DNA of 64,000 nt from Brachynemurus nebulosus (GCA_035578155.1 JAPWDM010000001.1:83120561-83184560); one strand, 5' to 3'. Positions 33,351 to 45,407 are shown, numbered from the stretch's first letter. Numbers and translations: made by a program. The notes: a model not told the origin generated them from the letters alone.

Positions 33351-34383
33351 TTAACCCCTTATCGCATACAAAGCCATATATGGATATTACTATTACTATT
33401 TTTTTTCAACATATTAAAATATTTTTTTTTCGAAGCTGATGTTAAATCCTAACCTTATACTCTTTCGAGTAACGGAACGTAATTTTTGTTGTCTTTGGTA
33501 AGTGCGGGTTGTCAAATTATTTGAAGTTATGTTCAGAGTGTCCGATCGTTACAATGCAATTTATTGGTGCTAATTTTATTTCTGAAAACTAACCAATAAA
33601 ACGGTAAGTACTAAAATCAAAAATTTTCAAAACACATTCTTTATATATTCAAGAACATGGAATAGTTGCGATTCGTCTGTCTTTTCTTGTTTCCTTCGAT
33701 TTTTGGAGCTTACTTTGAAGTTGCCATATTTGGCTTCGTATGCGTTTAATCCAAATTATTATTGGGGATATATGACTTCGTATAACTTTTATAGTACATC
33801 CAAGCATGTTAATTCTATTCCTGGTGATGGCTTCGTGAGTGACGATGATTTTGCTTCTGATTCTCCAGTACTCCCACCAGCCAAGGCTGTCCATCAACTT
33901 CGGTGGCCAGAAAACGTACTGTAACAAGCCGAGAAGGTACTCCATCTAGCGTATCCGACTCACTTATACTCATTAAAAAAGCACGAAAAACTCCAATTAG
34001 GCATCAAAACCTCCCTCTGAATTCTGTGCGATCAGATAAGGTGACCATTTCCCCGAATGGACGAAATTGACAATTATGTCAAAACTGATCAAGACTCCGT
34101 TCATTCGCCAAATGTGAAAAGTGTCAAGTTTATTTATGTTACAATAGCAAACAATAGCAGCATAATTTTATTTTTTATTTAACGCATACAAAGTCATATA
34201 TAGATTTTATAATAATACTAGAATGCATACGAAACCATATATGGCTTCGTAAAGTAATTTCTAAACAATAAGACTTAATTTTATTTTCTTAATTTGACTA
34301 CTAAAATAAAGGAAGTGAAAGACATTTTCAGTAAAAAAAATTTTTTCTTCACCTCCTTCATAATTCATGCAATAAGGGGTTAA
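33351..34383. mobile_element. Internally deleted piggyBac-like element
   Basis: TTAA (33351) followed by CCCCTTATCGCAT, and ATGCAATAAGGGG followed by TTAA (34380): TTAA target duplication plus inverted ends. Just inside, CATATATGG motifs are repeated at both ends (33372, 34190, 34237). Confidence 0.75.
33690..34150 (+). pseudogene. piggyBac transposase relic (N- and C-terminal pieces)
   Basis: An open stretch ending near 33922 holds an acidic GDGFVSDDDFASDSPV motif typical of piggyBac N-termini. Shortly after, LPLNSVRSDKVTI and then KCEKCQVYLCYN correspond to the C-terminal basic segment and Cys-rich finger of piggyBac-family transposases. The DDD catalytic domain is deleted and stops occur near 34070, so it is dead; a full protein would be ~550-600 aa. 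Confidence 0.55.
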
Positions 34384-34479
34384 GGAATAAATTTGTGATC
34401 ATTACATTTTTTATAATTTTTAAAATACTTTTAACTAGGATATGTCTTCAAAAAAATATTTTGTGAATTATCAAAAAGC

Positions 34480-35295
34480 CAGAAGAACCGGCGTCTAAAA
34501 AGACATTGTGAAGAAAAAATTTTAAAACCACCTTCGTGTTTTACACCAAATTTCAAAACATACAGAATACAAACATCAATAAACATAAACCAATTACACA
34601 TGTTAATAGTAATACTTATAACATTCGTACACAAGCTAATCAAAGTCACGTAGGTGTTGTACCATTCGTACAACAAACGCAGTTTAGACCGCATTATCAA
34701 CAACAACCAACAACCATTTAATAAAATACAAACACAACAAACACCATACAGACCATTTCAGACAAAACCCGTAAATAATGCATTTCAACAATCCAGTTCA
34801 AAACCTAATACCCAACAAATAAAAAAATTTAGACCTGAACCTATAGAAATTGGAAGTAGTGAAATGAATATTAGACCTCAACCTTCTACTTCTCAACCTC
34901 ATAACATTAAGAACCGTATATTCACATCTTCATCTCGACCTACATTTACCAGTGAAGAACTATTTAATAACGAAAATTTAGATCAATACGAAATTATTGA
35001 ACCTATATCTGATGAAAATTTCATTTGTGACGAATATAACGAAAACGATACAAATTTAATTAGTGCACATGAATTTTACGATTCAAATTTTCAACTTGCT
35101 TGGAGCAACAATTCGGATACTTAAATCTTAATAGTCACGGTAACACACTTCTTTACCATTCATATTAAATTCCTTACAGGCAAAAATTTAAAGTTTTTGG
35201 TCGATACTGGTGCTTCAATTTCGTTTTTAAGTCCAAAACATGTTAACTTAAACCACATTAAAACAATTGAACCGATTGAAGTTAGATAAGAAAAT
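34480..35295 (+). pseudogene. Gypsy Gag C-terminus and aspartic protease
   Basis: A Gln/Asn/Pro-rich stretch (34536-35120) with one frame change ends in an acidic domain. After a stop at 35122, LKFLVDTGASISFLSPKH near 35190-35240 gives the retroviral-type protease active site DTGAS. The downstream flap and C-terminal part stop at 35288. Confidence 0.6.
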
Positions 35296-35464
35296 AACTA
35301 TATCAGTGTTTAAAAAATTTAATCCACCTAACGACACATTAGACTTTTTAATTTACGAAAAATTAAGGCCAACATAGATATTAGCAATAAATTATTAAAA
35401 ACAAAAAATTCTAAATTAAAACTTTTATCAAAAGCAAATTTTATGTCTGGCAAAGAGCATTACC

Positions 35465-36170
35465 GCATAAGAGGACATGAAAAGTGCCTAATCTTCATAT
35501 ATGACCCATTTTGATAAAAAATGACTACTTTTGACTAGAAACGGTAATATACCAAAAATCAGGTCGATTGAACGCACTGGTGGTGAAATACCGGGAAGAA
35601 AATTTTTTGGATTTTCCTTATTTTTTCAAACAGGAATAGTGGGATTGTTGTCCGGCTGGGGTATAATGAACTATATCATACACTTATAAATACATGCTTC
35701 TTTTGAGATTTTTCCTTCATTCTAAGCCTAAGAAATATGGCTTTGAAATTTTAGAATTAAAAATACAGGATCTTACAGTTGACGAAACAATTTGAGACTA
35801 TTTTTTTTTAAAAGCTTATAGTTTTTTACTCCCTTTTAGATACCTACTTTAAAAAAACAAAATTTCTAGGCTATATGAAAAAAAAATCATGAATGATTAA
35901 TTTTGTCATTCTAAAGGTCGACCGAGTTATTTATTGTAGACAGATGGGGTATATTGTACATAAAACACTGAGAGTAAGGGTGATGTGGGTGATGGTTATT
36001 GCTTTAAATCAAATGTTCGCTACAAAAGAAGGCTTGAGTAATTTAAATCATTCATAGTTACTTTCTACTAATGTAAGATACTTTGAATTATTTTATATTT
36101 TGTGCAGATTCGCTACCAATAAAACATAATAATAATAAACCTACACTGTTTTCTATTTCGTTTTATTAAA
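35465..36170. other. Unassigned 700-bp sequence replacing the reverse transcriptase
   Basis: Between protease and RNase H no RT motif is visible. The segment has no clear inverted ends; insertion with deletion is likely. Confidence 0.5.
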
Positions 36171-36178
36171 AGCTATTT

Positions 36179-36450
36179 TTGAAATATTATACCAATGTAG
36201 AGTCTACTAAAAGCGAACAAAATCATAGCACCATTGAAAAAGAGCTTTTGGTTACTGTTTGGGCTATTAAATATTTTCGTCCATATCCTTTCGGTCAAAA
36301 ATTCAAAATAATAACCGATCATAAACCTCTTGCGTTGTTAATGTCACTTAAAGATCCGAACTGCAAGTTAACCAGATGGAAAAAGTAATACATCTGGAAA
36401 AAGTAATACCAACGCAGACGCACTTTCCCGTGTCATAATTTCCAAAATTA
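36179..36450 (+). pseudogene. Gypsy RNase H domain
   Basis: NHSTIEKELLVTVWAIKYFR followed by FKIITDHKPLALL, the Ty3-type RNase H signature (E in EKELL, D in TDHKPL), then NADALSR after a short gap, the usual connection. Confidence 0.75.
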
Positions 36451-36889
36451 ACATAAAACGAAACCGAAAGTAATACATCTACTCATATAACTCAACATAC
36501 GATAGATTCGAACACTGTCCACAGCGCAGACGAAGACGATACTTCATACATTAGAATTTCTGAAAATCCATTAAATAATTTTGGACAACAAATTATTCTT
36601 GAAAAAATACTTAAAATGGCACATAGGAAATCAAAAATCCTTTTTAGAACGAAAAGACGACAAACATTCCAAATTCCTGACAAAAATGACCAAATCTTCA
36701 TTGAAACCTTTAGACAATTTATACCAACTAAAAAATTGGTTGCCGTGTACTGTACTGATAACGAACTATTTAATAATTTTCAAGAAATATATTATCAATA
36801 TTTCTTTCAGGGTCGTCAATTTAAAATTGTTAGGTGTACCAAACTTTTGGAAGACACTGAAGAGGACGAAGAACAAAATGGTATTATTA

Positions 36890-37545
36890 CTGACTATCAT
36901 AAATCCAGTAACCACCGAAATCGGAATCAACGAAACACTTGGACATCTTAAAAGAACATAATATTTTCCAAATCTAAAAATCGAAATTATTCATTACATA
37001 AATAATTCTAAAATTTGCCAAAAAAACCAGATCGTAGACCACTGAAAATTCCAACTAATACAGACTCCAAAAAAACCTCTCAAAATTGTTCACGCAGATA
37101 TATTCTTTATTGATAACTTAATGGTATTTACAATAATTGAAAAATTTGCAAAATTCGCTCAAAATTATATTAAATTATTAAATAGAAATACATAGTATTC
37201 ATCTGATAAAAGCTTTTTCAAAATTTATTGCTTCATACGGTAGACCCATGCTCACAGTTGATTCTAATAGAGGATTTGATTCAGTTAGGTTTAGATAATT
37301 TTGTGACCATTACAACATACCGTTCTGTCGTGACCGTTATATATGACATCTGTAAGAAGTTCAAATTCAAATTCCCCAATTGAACGATTCCATTTAACCT
37401 TATTAGAAATTTATAGGCTAATTCATAATGATCCTGAAAATAAAAATATGGGTTCAGAACAGAAATTAATAACAGCCATATTTACTTATAATATTTCCAT
37501 TCATTCAATCACAAAACATACACCTTTCCGAGCTATTATTTGGTC
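36890..37545 (+). pseudogene. Gypsy integrase relic
   Basis: A degraded zinc-finger region (GHLKRTYYFPNL then C-Q-K-N, one Cys lost), then KIVHADIFFIDNLMVFTIIE containing the first catalytic Asp, several stops near 37190-37330, then SNSPIERFHLTLLEIYRL with the catalytic Glu. The middle Asp region is scrambled. Confidence 0.65.
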
Positions 37546-37904
37546 ATAAATACGACGAGAACTATTTAACAATGTATACGACCATGTACAAAGGAAGAAA
37601 CACGAAAAAATGTATAAAACTAAATATTAATAGAGACGAGCCATTAGCTCACACACTCAGTACTAACGCTTACCTCACTAAAAATCCACATAATAACAAA
37701 ATTCATTCAAAATTTAAACAAATTAAAGTAACTAAATATAACAGAGTTACAATTTTAGACAATAAAAATAGAAAACAAAAATTAAAACGACCACTCAAAT
37801 TACAGGACGATGTTAACGATGACGATAGCGAAAATAAAAATCCTAGACCAGACGAACAACCCAGGAATCTTGATAATGACCCTAGGCCAGGCCCGAGTAA
37901 TCAA

Positions 37905-38255
37905 TAACTTCGACTATTATATTCATATCATCAACTTAGAAAATTATAAAGAAAATTTAACTAATATAGAGAAATCAATTAATATTATTTAACATAAATT
38001 TACAAATAAAGAATTTAAGGATGTACTTCGTTTAAAATTGCAAGAATTAACTAAAAATCTTGAAATCATTCTACCAAGAAAATTATTAAAAAGGTGCTTA
38101 ATCGACGGGTTAGGTACAGCTACTGAGGAAATTACAAACAATATACACATCGAATGAAATAAACACATCGAAACATTAAAATTAAATCAAAATAATATAG
38201 TTACTCAATTAAACACACAAGTTAGTAAAAATTCACAGATGATGATAGTAGCCTA
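37905..38255 (+). pseudogene. Errantivirus env remnant
   Basis: KFTNKEFKDVLRLKLQELTK, then a basic furin-like boundary LLKRCLIDGLGTA, which is the cleavage/fusion-peptide region of insect errantivirus envelope proteins. Stops near 37990 and 38155. The gene is cut off just before the Polinton's left end. Confidence 0.55.
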
Positions 38256-38270
38256 GCTATGCCGATTCCA

Positions 38271-38742
38271 GCACAAGCTTGTGGCGAGGGGGTAAAACGG
38301 TTGGGGAGGGGGGGTGTTGAGCGGGGTAGCGGTGAGGTAGATTTATGGGTGAAGTGTGGTGAGGTGTGCGAGGAGGTGCGGATAATTGGTGGGCGGAGTG
38401 TGCGGCAGATGTTGTGAGCGGTGTGCGTGTGTGTGTGTGTGTGTGTGTGGTGAGCGGTGAGCGGGCGGTAGGGAGGAAGGGTGGATGGCGGATGTGAGGT
38501 TACTGACTGTAGGTTATAATTAATGGCAGGTGTTTGAAGAAATGAGGACACCTGTTTGGTAGTTGTTTTTTTGGTGTTATGATGATGATGATGATGAGGT
38601 AAGTGGAGTGCGGTGTGTGTGCGGTGGGAAGAAGGAGAGTGGATGGCGGATGTGGAGGTTATTGACATCTGTTGCGTTGCTAAGTGGCTAGATACCTACT
38701 TGGACGGCAGATGTCCTTGATTGACGTGGGAAAAAATGTTCG
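38271..38742. repeat. Polinton left TIR
   Basis: Pairs with 49271-49731. Contains (GT)n, (ATG)n and two related internal blocks GGATGGCGGATGTG(G)AGGTTA. About 90% identical to the other TIR by eye. Confidence 0.85.
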
Positions 38743-38789
38743 CGTTTTTTTTTTATGTTATAAATATATTGAAAAATATTTGGTGTAGT

Positions 38790-38981
38790 ATGAATATAGA
38801 TCGCGTGGAGGAATTTTGTAAAAAATTAGCACTATTAAAGAAATGTATAGAAATGTATGAAAGTATGAGAGAATTAAACCATCGAATGAAATATTTAGAT
38901 ATTACCTATAATATTGTAAAAATGTACAACAATATGAATGTAAATCAGCATGAAATAGAAAAGTTAATTGTTAAAAAATAA
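38790..38981 (+). CDS. Small helical protein of the Polinton (63 aa)
   Basis: From ATG 38790: Met-rich, Lys/Glu-rich, fully alpha-helical by pattern (VEEFCKKLALLKKCIEMYES). No family recognised. It is the first frame inside the left TIR; intact. Confidence 0.35.
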   Translation: MNIDRVEEFCKKLALLKKCIEMYESMRELNHRMKYLDITYNIVKMYNNMNVNQHEIEKLIVKK

Positions 38982-39059
38982 AGGTGGTGGGGATAATTAA
39001 GTTTAAAAGGGGTGGGGGTAAGAATATTAATACTGACTGCTGTCAAAAATTGAAATAAT

Positions 39060-39512
39060 TTGTTCCCGATTAGTGAACAAAATGAAAATATTCTAAACAA
39101 ATTTTTACAAGAAGCAATTGAAGAAAATGATTCGTTTCAGATACAGGCGATTCTGGAACAGTATCCAAATATGCTTAACGACGACGAATTTAATATAATG
39201 GAAAAAATAATTAATGAATATGATTTCCACCCCGCGGAATTATTGAAAAAAATTTTTTCTTTAAAAGAACAAATTATGCAAAATCTTGACGAAGAGATCA
39301 GTATTTACCTTGCTTATTCACGTAACTCAATATTAGACAATGGTCTACGTAGTATGCTTATTGGTAGTTTTTTGATGGTGGTCGCAAATGTAAATCTAGT
39401 CCATGTTTATATGGTCTTAAATATAAACTTTTACCTAATGCAATTGCCTCCATTTGTTGATTGTGTCGCCGACTTTCCGCCAATTTATCTTTCGCAGTTT
39501 TTGCATCATTAA
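39060..39512 (+). CDS. Unknown helical protein, start codon missing
   Basis: Open from a stop at 39052; begins near FPISEQNENILNKFLQEAIE without an ATG (next Met is internal). Charged helices, including AILEQYPNMLNDDEF. The last ~50 codons overlap the opposite-strand PLA2 gene, so the real 3' end may have been lost in a deletion. Probably a relic. Confidence 0.35.
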   Translation: MFPISEQNENILNKFLQEAIEENDSFQIQAILEQYPNMLNDDEFNIMEKIINEYDFHPAELLKKIFSLKEQIMQNLDEEISIYLAYSRNSILDNGLRSMLIGSFLMVVANVNLVHVYMVLNINFYLMQLPPFVDCVADFPPIYLSQFLHH

Positions 39513-40149
39513 CGGCTTTTGCAATACCCGCCGCATGACCCGAAAGCGCTCTCAAAGCTGATTGTCCGGCGAACAATGGTATGAGAGGTAAAAAGCCGCC
39601 CGTTTTGGGTACTGGTAGTATGCGTTCTTTTTTAATCTTCCACAAATTTGACGTGCGAATTGCAGCTTTTGCTACTTTTATAGCATGTTTTAAATCAACC
39701 GGTTTGAAATTTTTCAATGCATGTCGTGCTTTTCGAATAGTACCACCCAATGTTATTGTTTTTCTTCTCTTCTTTTTAGATCGTAATCGCTTGCGATGTA
39801 GTTCTATGCCTAATTTTATTTTAGCTTTCATTGCGTTTGTGATTAAATAAGCCGCTGCTTTTTCACCTAAACTGATATTTTTTGCTTTTACCCGACCCCA
39901 AGCTGCCTCGGCTAATTGTCTATCAGCGCGATGTCTGTGTGTTAAATCGGAACTATGTGAATATTGAATATCGTGCACTTTACACGCCTCGTCGAGTTCG
40001 TTTATTCCCGGATCGTTACGTGCTAACTTTTTGGTTAATTTACTGCCGGGTTCGCAATATCTATAACCCGGTATATGTAATTCAACAGGTAAATTATTAC
40101 AATACCCGCACCACCCTTCGCTTTGACTGTTGAATGACGACTGTTTGCT
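39358..40149 (-). pseudogene. PLA2-domain minor capsid-like protein, no start codon
   Basis: Open on the minus strand from 40149 to the stop at 39358. The N-terminal part holds a parvovirus-VP1-like phospholipase A2 domain: a calcium-loop region PGYRYCEPGSKL and the catalytic ACKVHDIQYS with the His-Asp pair, then ADRQLAEAAWGRVKA. The rest is basic (RKRLRSKKKRRKT) and ends KNYQ. Such proteins are the minor capsid/endosomal-escape proteins of parvoviruses and adintoviruses/Polintons. Breaks: no ATG before the domain, in-frame stops at 40150, and a Glu at a calcium-loop position normally Gly. It is divergent from the ATPase gene. Confidence 0.7.
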
Positions 40150-40933
40150 CTATTGTTATAAGTGACCATTTTTGTACAGTTTCTTTAGGACAACTGTTAG
40201 TATTGATCGAATTGGGCTATTATTTATATACGAACAATGTATATCTATCATTAGCTTTCAGCATGAAATTGTATAAACAACATAATAAATTACCTGTACG
40301 TGATATAACACCGGCAGTCTTTTCAAAGCAAGTACCAAATAAACATAGTCCTTTGTTGCCAAACAGTATTTGTTGTATCATTACGGAGCCGTCAAATTGT
40401 GATAAAACAAACGCTATGATTTCATTATTACAAGACATAAATGGACTTTGTTTCGAAAATGTATATGTTTATAGGAAATCACTACAGCAACCTAAATATC
40501 AACTATTGGGTGAACTTTTAAACTCAATTAAAGGCATCGGCTATTACCCGTATAATAATAATGCGAAAATTATTCCACCACCACAAGCTAAGCACAATTC
40601 AATATTTATTTTTGATGATGTAGCATGTGATTCACAGGATGTAATGCAAGAATACTTTAGTATGGGACGTCATCAAGATACTGATTCATTTTACCTATGT
40701 CAAACGTACAGTCGTATCCCTAAACAGCTAATTCGTGATAACTGTAACCTATTGATACTTTTTAAACAGGATGATTTAAATTTACGTCATGTTTATGATG
40801 ACCATGTAAATACTGATATGAAATTTAATAAATTTCGTGATATGTGTACACTTTGCTGGAAAGATGATAAATATGGATTTTTACTAATAGATAAAGACAG
40901 CTCTCTAAACAATGGTCGCTACAGAAAGAACTT

Positions 40934-40937
<4 letters not shown>
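40134..40937 (+). pseudogene. FtsK/HerA-type genome-packaging ATPase
   Basis: Best start ATG 40263 (MKLYKQHNKL); the frame is open further upstream. Walker A region CIITEPSNCDKTN: two positions normally Gly are Glu and Asp. Walker B is SIFIFDDVACD, then MGRHQDTDSFYLCQTYSRIP, the sensor-like Q motif. The C-terminus RYRKNFD is close to the family's natural end, after which a (TA)n tract and a MITE begin. The family packages DNA into capsids in Polintons and related viruses. The changed P-loop makes activity unlikely. Confidence 0.75.
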
Positions 40938-41014
<77 letters not shown>

Positions 41015-41017
<3 letters not shown>

Positions 41018-41923
41018 CACGGAGCCTAAACAGGGAAAGGTAAACAACAGCTTTCCTTAAATAATGTCTTATATACAGGGTGTGTAAAAATATTAATTAC
41101 TGTAATTTTATGTGTATTTTTCTGAATAGGATTGTAGTCGACAAAAAGTATATTTTTAATGCGTAATCAATAAAGTACAAAATCTAATGAATTTGAAAGT
41201 ATTAAATTACTTCTTTAGTAATATTAAATATAATAAACATCTGTAATATGTACATATTTTGTGTATTTGTAACCCAAATTGTCTTATTTCTATTAAAAAA
41301 AAAAAAGTGTTTTGTCTTACTATTACGGACAGTTGTTGCATACGCAAGAGATACCTACAATGCACATAGATTGATGTTATCCTGTGATAGATTGACTATA
41401 TGTATAGCCATACATATTATGTATGTATGTACTTACTACCTATACGTGTGAGAAAATGGTTTACGTATGAAGAATACATGAGACAAGACAGTGTTCTGTG
41501 GTGGTTCTGTGGACAAGACCATACAAGCCACGCCGAACGTGCCACAGATAATAGCTACGTAATACATACGTATATCTGCAAATATAAGCGATTAAAATTT
41601 ACACAAAAATTGACAAAAGATATTTCAAATTACTTTATATAATACACATTATATCTAATTAAAATTAAATACATATTAATTAATTGATTTTTCGCCTGAA
41701 TATTAAAATTTTTTAGAAAGAATTCTCATTTAAAATAAATATATTAAAATATTAAATTTCTTTAATCTGTCACACCCTTTATATTACAAAAATGTTAAAT
41801 ATGTTGATTAAAAAATGTTTATTTTTGTTATGTTTTGTTTACATAAAGAATAAAAAGTTACGTATGTATTAATCTGTGTGAATACCTTTCCTTATATTAG
41901 GCTTTCCCTAAAGAGGCTCCGTG

Positions 41924-41926
<3 letters not shown>
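41015..41926. mobile_element. 912-bp mariner-type MITE in (TA)n, at the ATPase 3' end
   Basis: CAGCACGGAGCC at the left faces GGCTCCGTGCTG at the right; TA on both sides lies within (TA)n tracts (40934-41014 and 41927-41976). A second homologous block (AGGGAAAG) follows in each end. Interior non-coding. Confidence 0.75.
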
Positions 41927-41980
<54 letters not shown>

Positions 41981-41987
41981 CACTATC

Positions 41988-42434
41988 TTAACCCTTTGCG
42001 CTTATAAGACATGTACAGCATGACAAGGTGGTTTGTCCATTAACTCTACCATATTTAAAGGTGTTTTGTCTGTTGGATCATAAGACATGTACCACATGAC
42101 ACACTGAATGTTGAACTGTAATGACTGCTCACACTTCACATTACATGAATATTTTATTTAGTAACTGCAAACACATTCATTTATTAGAAAAATTGTAAAT
42201 AAAATAATACAAAATCACGTTGAATTATCTTTTTAAAATTAAAAACTAATAAAAACAGCATTGAGGACGTATTTAGCACATTTAGTATTCAACTTTGGGG
42301 AAACAAGGTTAGAACGTCAAAAGAATCCGTCAAAAGAATCCGTCAAAAAAAGAACGTCGGTCGTTGTCATGTGCTGCATGTCTTACCAGCCTATTTACAA
42401 CTTACTTTTTTTTTGCTTGAGTGCAAAGAGTTAA
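41988..42434. mobile_element. 447-bp TTAA-flanked MITE
   Basis: TTAA then CCCTTTGCGCT at the left, AGTGCAAAGAG then TTAA at the right. Interior direct repeats AAGACATGTAC(A/C). Ends are like those of 51267-51878, suggesting one piggyBac-type family. Confidence 0.7.
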
Positions 42435-42449
42435 TATGTCATTCAGTTA

Positions 42450-42689
42450 GTATTTATTATAAGAACCGTTGACAGAGAGACAGGTGTCTACTTAAAAGCT
42501 GTTATCATCAAACAGATAGTTTTTTAAAAGCTGTTAGTATCACGTAAATAACTGTTTAAAAGCTGTTTCTACCGTACAGGTAGCAGTTTTTTTATCAAAC
42601 AGGTAAGTGTTTTTCATCAAACAGGTAGTTGTTTTTTATCAAACAGGTAGCTGTCTAATTATTGTTTCAAACAATTAACTGTTTGAAAA
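42450..42689 (+). repeat. Short tandem repeats before the DUF8207-like gene
   Basis: AAAAGCTGTT and ATCAAACAGGTAG(C/T) recur at ~30-40-base spacing up to the ATG at 42690; possibly a promoter region. No TATA consensus stands out. Confidence 0.45.
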
Positions 42690-43715
42690 ATGGCTGCAAA
42701 AATTGATGAAAAGTTTAAAAAAGATATAACAAAATTAAGTGATGCAATACGTAAAAAATGTCGATCATTAATAATTGGTAAAAGGGCCGTAGAAGAGTTT
42801 CAACAAAAACAATTAAGTCCAATAACAAAACCATTACACGAATTGATTGATTTAACAGGATATAAAGATGAAAATGATAATGCTTACGATAAAAATAAGA
42901 AAAAATCTAAAACGCCAAAACATAGAAGTCTAAAGTTGAGTCATTCAAGGCTAAAAACACCAAAATTTAAAAAAGAAATAAGTACTCCATCTTGGAGACC
43001 ATATATTAGCACATTTAAAGAAGAACCACCTTTTAATATTTCACAACAACAACTAGAACAAGAATCATATTTTCTTGGTGATAGTGAAATATAGGAATCA
43101 GAACCGCAAGAATTACCTGAAAATAGATTGTCTGAAGTATTATCAAGTGATCAAGTTGATGAAGCTTTTTAGTATTTTGTAGATAAATATGGTGACATTG
43201 CCGGTCCTTATATATTTAATTATTTTGAAAATAAAAATCTATTTGACAAAGTCTATGGTATACGACTGAAAAAATGATCAATGGTTTATTGGTAATAAAC
43301 CTGTTGACATTAAACATAATGATATTTTTATTGAAGATAAACAACATGAAGGCACACCAGATTTGTATGATTTGCTTATGCTAAAAAATCCAACAAATAC
43401 AAATCCATCAGAAAACGATTTGAAAAATTATCAGGCAATATTAATGCAAACAAATGCATTAAAGCGAAAATATAATCCTCGAAAACAAATAGCCGGCAAT
43501 CGAGGGGCAAAATATATTTTAATTAAAGAATTATTAAATCAAATAAAAAGCGCTGCTGGTATAGAAATGACGGTCAATCGAAATCTCCCAACTACATTTT
43601 CTGGGATGATCCCAATGAACTAATAGAGAGATTAAGATTATTATTGTTTTCGCGGAATGCTGGTCATTCTAATCACAATAATGAAATAATATCGAAAGCT
43701 AATATAATACAGTGA
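42690..43715 (+). pseudogene. Polinton DUF8207-like protein, broken
   Basis: Starts MAAKIDEKFKKDITKL, a coiled-coil with a basic patch (RKKCRSLIIGKRA), then a Lys/Ser/Pro linker. In-frame stops at 43092 and 43170, and a frameshift near 43275 lead into HEGTPDLYDLLMLKNPT and LKNYQAILMQTNALKR, the Y-G-x-R...G-T-x-x-L-x-x-L-L core of the DUF8207 family that recurs in Polintons. A further frameshift near 43590 leads to WDDPNELIERLRLLL and AGHSNHNNEI, the family's C-terminal tail. Probably a virion or DNA-associated protein. Confidence 0.65.
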
Positions 43716-43749
43716 AGTGAACGCTTAATTATTAGTTTGTAAATAACCA

Positions 43750-44214
43750 TGGCAATGGTTAGTGGTATTGATAAATTTGGACGCCACGGACAAATTAAAC
43801 ATAGCGAATTAGCGTTATTATCTCGTGGAATTGGTTTTAAATTGACAGATGATGATAATTACGACATTGATAAAAAAAAGATTAACTAATGTTGCTCCTC
43901 CTGTGGATGAATTTGATGCTTGTAATAAGCAATACATCGATTCAAATACATTAAAGCTGAATAAAGATCAAACATGTTTTAATGCCGCTCAAAAACGTAT
44001 TTGTAATGTTGCGCATCCTGGAATGGAGAGCGATGTTGTAGATTATGTAACAATTAAAAAATTTAAATATGATTTCGAGTATGCAATGGAAGAATTGAAA
44101 ACAGAAGTAACATTAAATAAAAACAATTCGCTTTTATTGTCAACAGATAAACCATATTTTGATGCTAAAAATAAACGTTTATGTAATTTAAAGGATGCTC
44201 AAACTGTTAACTAA
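43750..44214 (+). pseudogene. Tail-fibre-like Polinton protein, frameshifted
   Basis: ATG 43750 starts MAMVSGIDKFGRHGQIKHSE; a frameshift near 43880 leads to LTNVAPPVDEFDACNKQYID and two related units, AQKRICNVAHP and AKNKRLCNLKDA. The repeated K-x-(I/L)-x-N-(V/L) turn is typical of trimeric fibre repeats in viruses. Exact role unknown. Ends at 44214. Confidence 0.45.
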
Positions 44215-44234
44215 TAAAGTATATTATTACTATT

Positions 44235-44540
44235 AACTAAAACCAACTGAAAACCTTGAACCAAATGAAAACCCATGGATTATTTTAGAAAATAATCTTA
44301 CATTTTACAAATATAAATTACCAGTTGAGGCAGAAATTTACCATTATATTGTTAATCCACCTGCAGCAGAATATCATATTAATGGTGTTCAACAACTAAA
44401 TTATGATAAACGTATAAATTATGATGATCAACTAGGATTTAAGTATAATTATTGGGACACTCAGGACCAATTGACACTACAACCGATACCACAATTGCGT
44501 GTTAATTTTATTATTAAGTATAAATTGTTCAACAATTAAA
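44235..44540 (+). pseudogene. Unassigned Polinton protein fragment
   Basis: A frame reading NPWIILENNLTFYKYKLPVE and QLTLQPIPQLRVNFIIKYKL; beta-rich, perhaps the C-terminus of a capsid/fibre gene continued from 43750. No motif allows a name. Confidence 0.35.
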
Positions 44541-44551
44541 ATTTTACTGGA

Positions 44552-45383
44552 ATGTTCTCATCGGAAAAGCGCGCCCTCGTTGATGAACTTCATCGCGATG
44601 CTAGAAAAAATTTTCCACGACGTCGAGTTATAGTCAAAGGACTTAATGATTTATTTCAATGTGATCTTGTTGAAATGATACTGTATGCCAAACAAAATAA
44701 AGGTTATAAGTATTTTCTAAGCTGAATTGAATGTTTTTCTAAGTATGGTTTTGCTATACCTATTAAAACTAAGCAAGGTAAAGATGTAGCTAATGCAATG
44801 CAAAAAATTCTCAATCAGCGAATAGTTAAAAACGTTCAAACCGACAGGGGGGCACAATTCTATAATGTAAATTTTAAGAAATTAATGGATAAATACAGTA
44901 TTAATCACTATTCAACGTATAGCACAAAAAAGGCTAGCATAATTGAACGTTTTAATAAAATAATTAAAAATAATATGTATAAACAGTTCAGTTTGAGGGG
45001 ACCGTATCGTTGGCTAGATATATTACCAATGCTAATTAAAATATATAACAATACTGTACACAGCAAAATTAAATGCAAACCAGTTGATGTTAATAAGAAA
45101 AATGAACAGCGAATATTGAATACCTATTATAACAACATTAAAATGGTGGGAGTGAAAAAATTTAAAATTAGAAATAAAGTGCGTATAAACAAATATCGTA
45201 CTACTTTTTCACCCAATTGTACTACAGAAATTTTTACTATAGATCAGGTACAAAAAAAAGAAAAATCCTAACGTTTACCTAGTCGAAAAAGTGCTTAGAA
45301 GAAAAGATAATCAGGTATTAGTGAAGTGGTTAGGTTTTGATTCCAAATTTAACTCGTGGGTGAATTCTCCGGATATATTGTGA
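44552..45383 (+). pseudogene. Polinton integrase with chromodomain, broken
   Basis: From ATG 44552. Retroviral-type integrase core: LFQCDLVEM (first Asp), NVQTDRGAQFYN (second Asp), KKASIIERFNKIIK (catalytic Glu). An in-frame TGA at 44723 interrupts the core just before IECFSKYGF. A frameshift near 45265 (run of A) leads into NVYLVEKVLRRKDNQVLVKW and FDSKFNSWVN, a chromodomain with its aromatic residues. The Polinton integrase normally inserts the element with a 6-bp duplication. Confidence 0.8.
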
Positions 45384-45407
45384 TGTTTCATTAAACGCAG
45401 TCTCATA

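Larger units (their letters stand above)
34430..38255 (+). mobile_element. Decayed errantivirus-type Ty3/Gypsy retrotransposon
   Basis: Order on the plus strand: Gag C-terminal region, protease, (RT lost), RNase H, integrase, env. No LTRs recognised; the copy is cut at the left by/near the piggyBac end and at the right by the Polinton at 38271. Order and env presence fit insect errantiviruses. All parts carry stops or frameshifts. Confidence 0.7.

Noticed and set aside
33649..33945. 98-codon minus-strand frame
   Set aside because: Antisense to the piggyBac N-terminal relic, which has the better motif support.
38222..38668. 148-codon His/Thr/Pro-rich frame on the minus strand
   Set aside because: It lies in the Polinton TIR and is recreated in the other TIR with frame changes; low-complexity (CA)n and (ATC)n.
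41248..41642. Two overlapping frames of 67 and 80 codons
   Set aside because: Inside a TA-flanked MITE; no domain.
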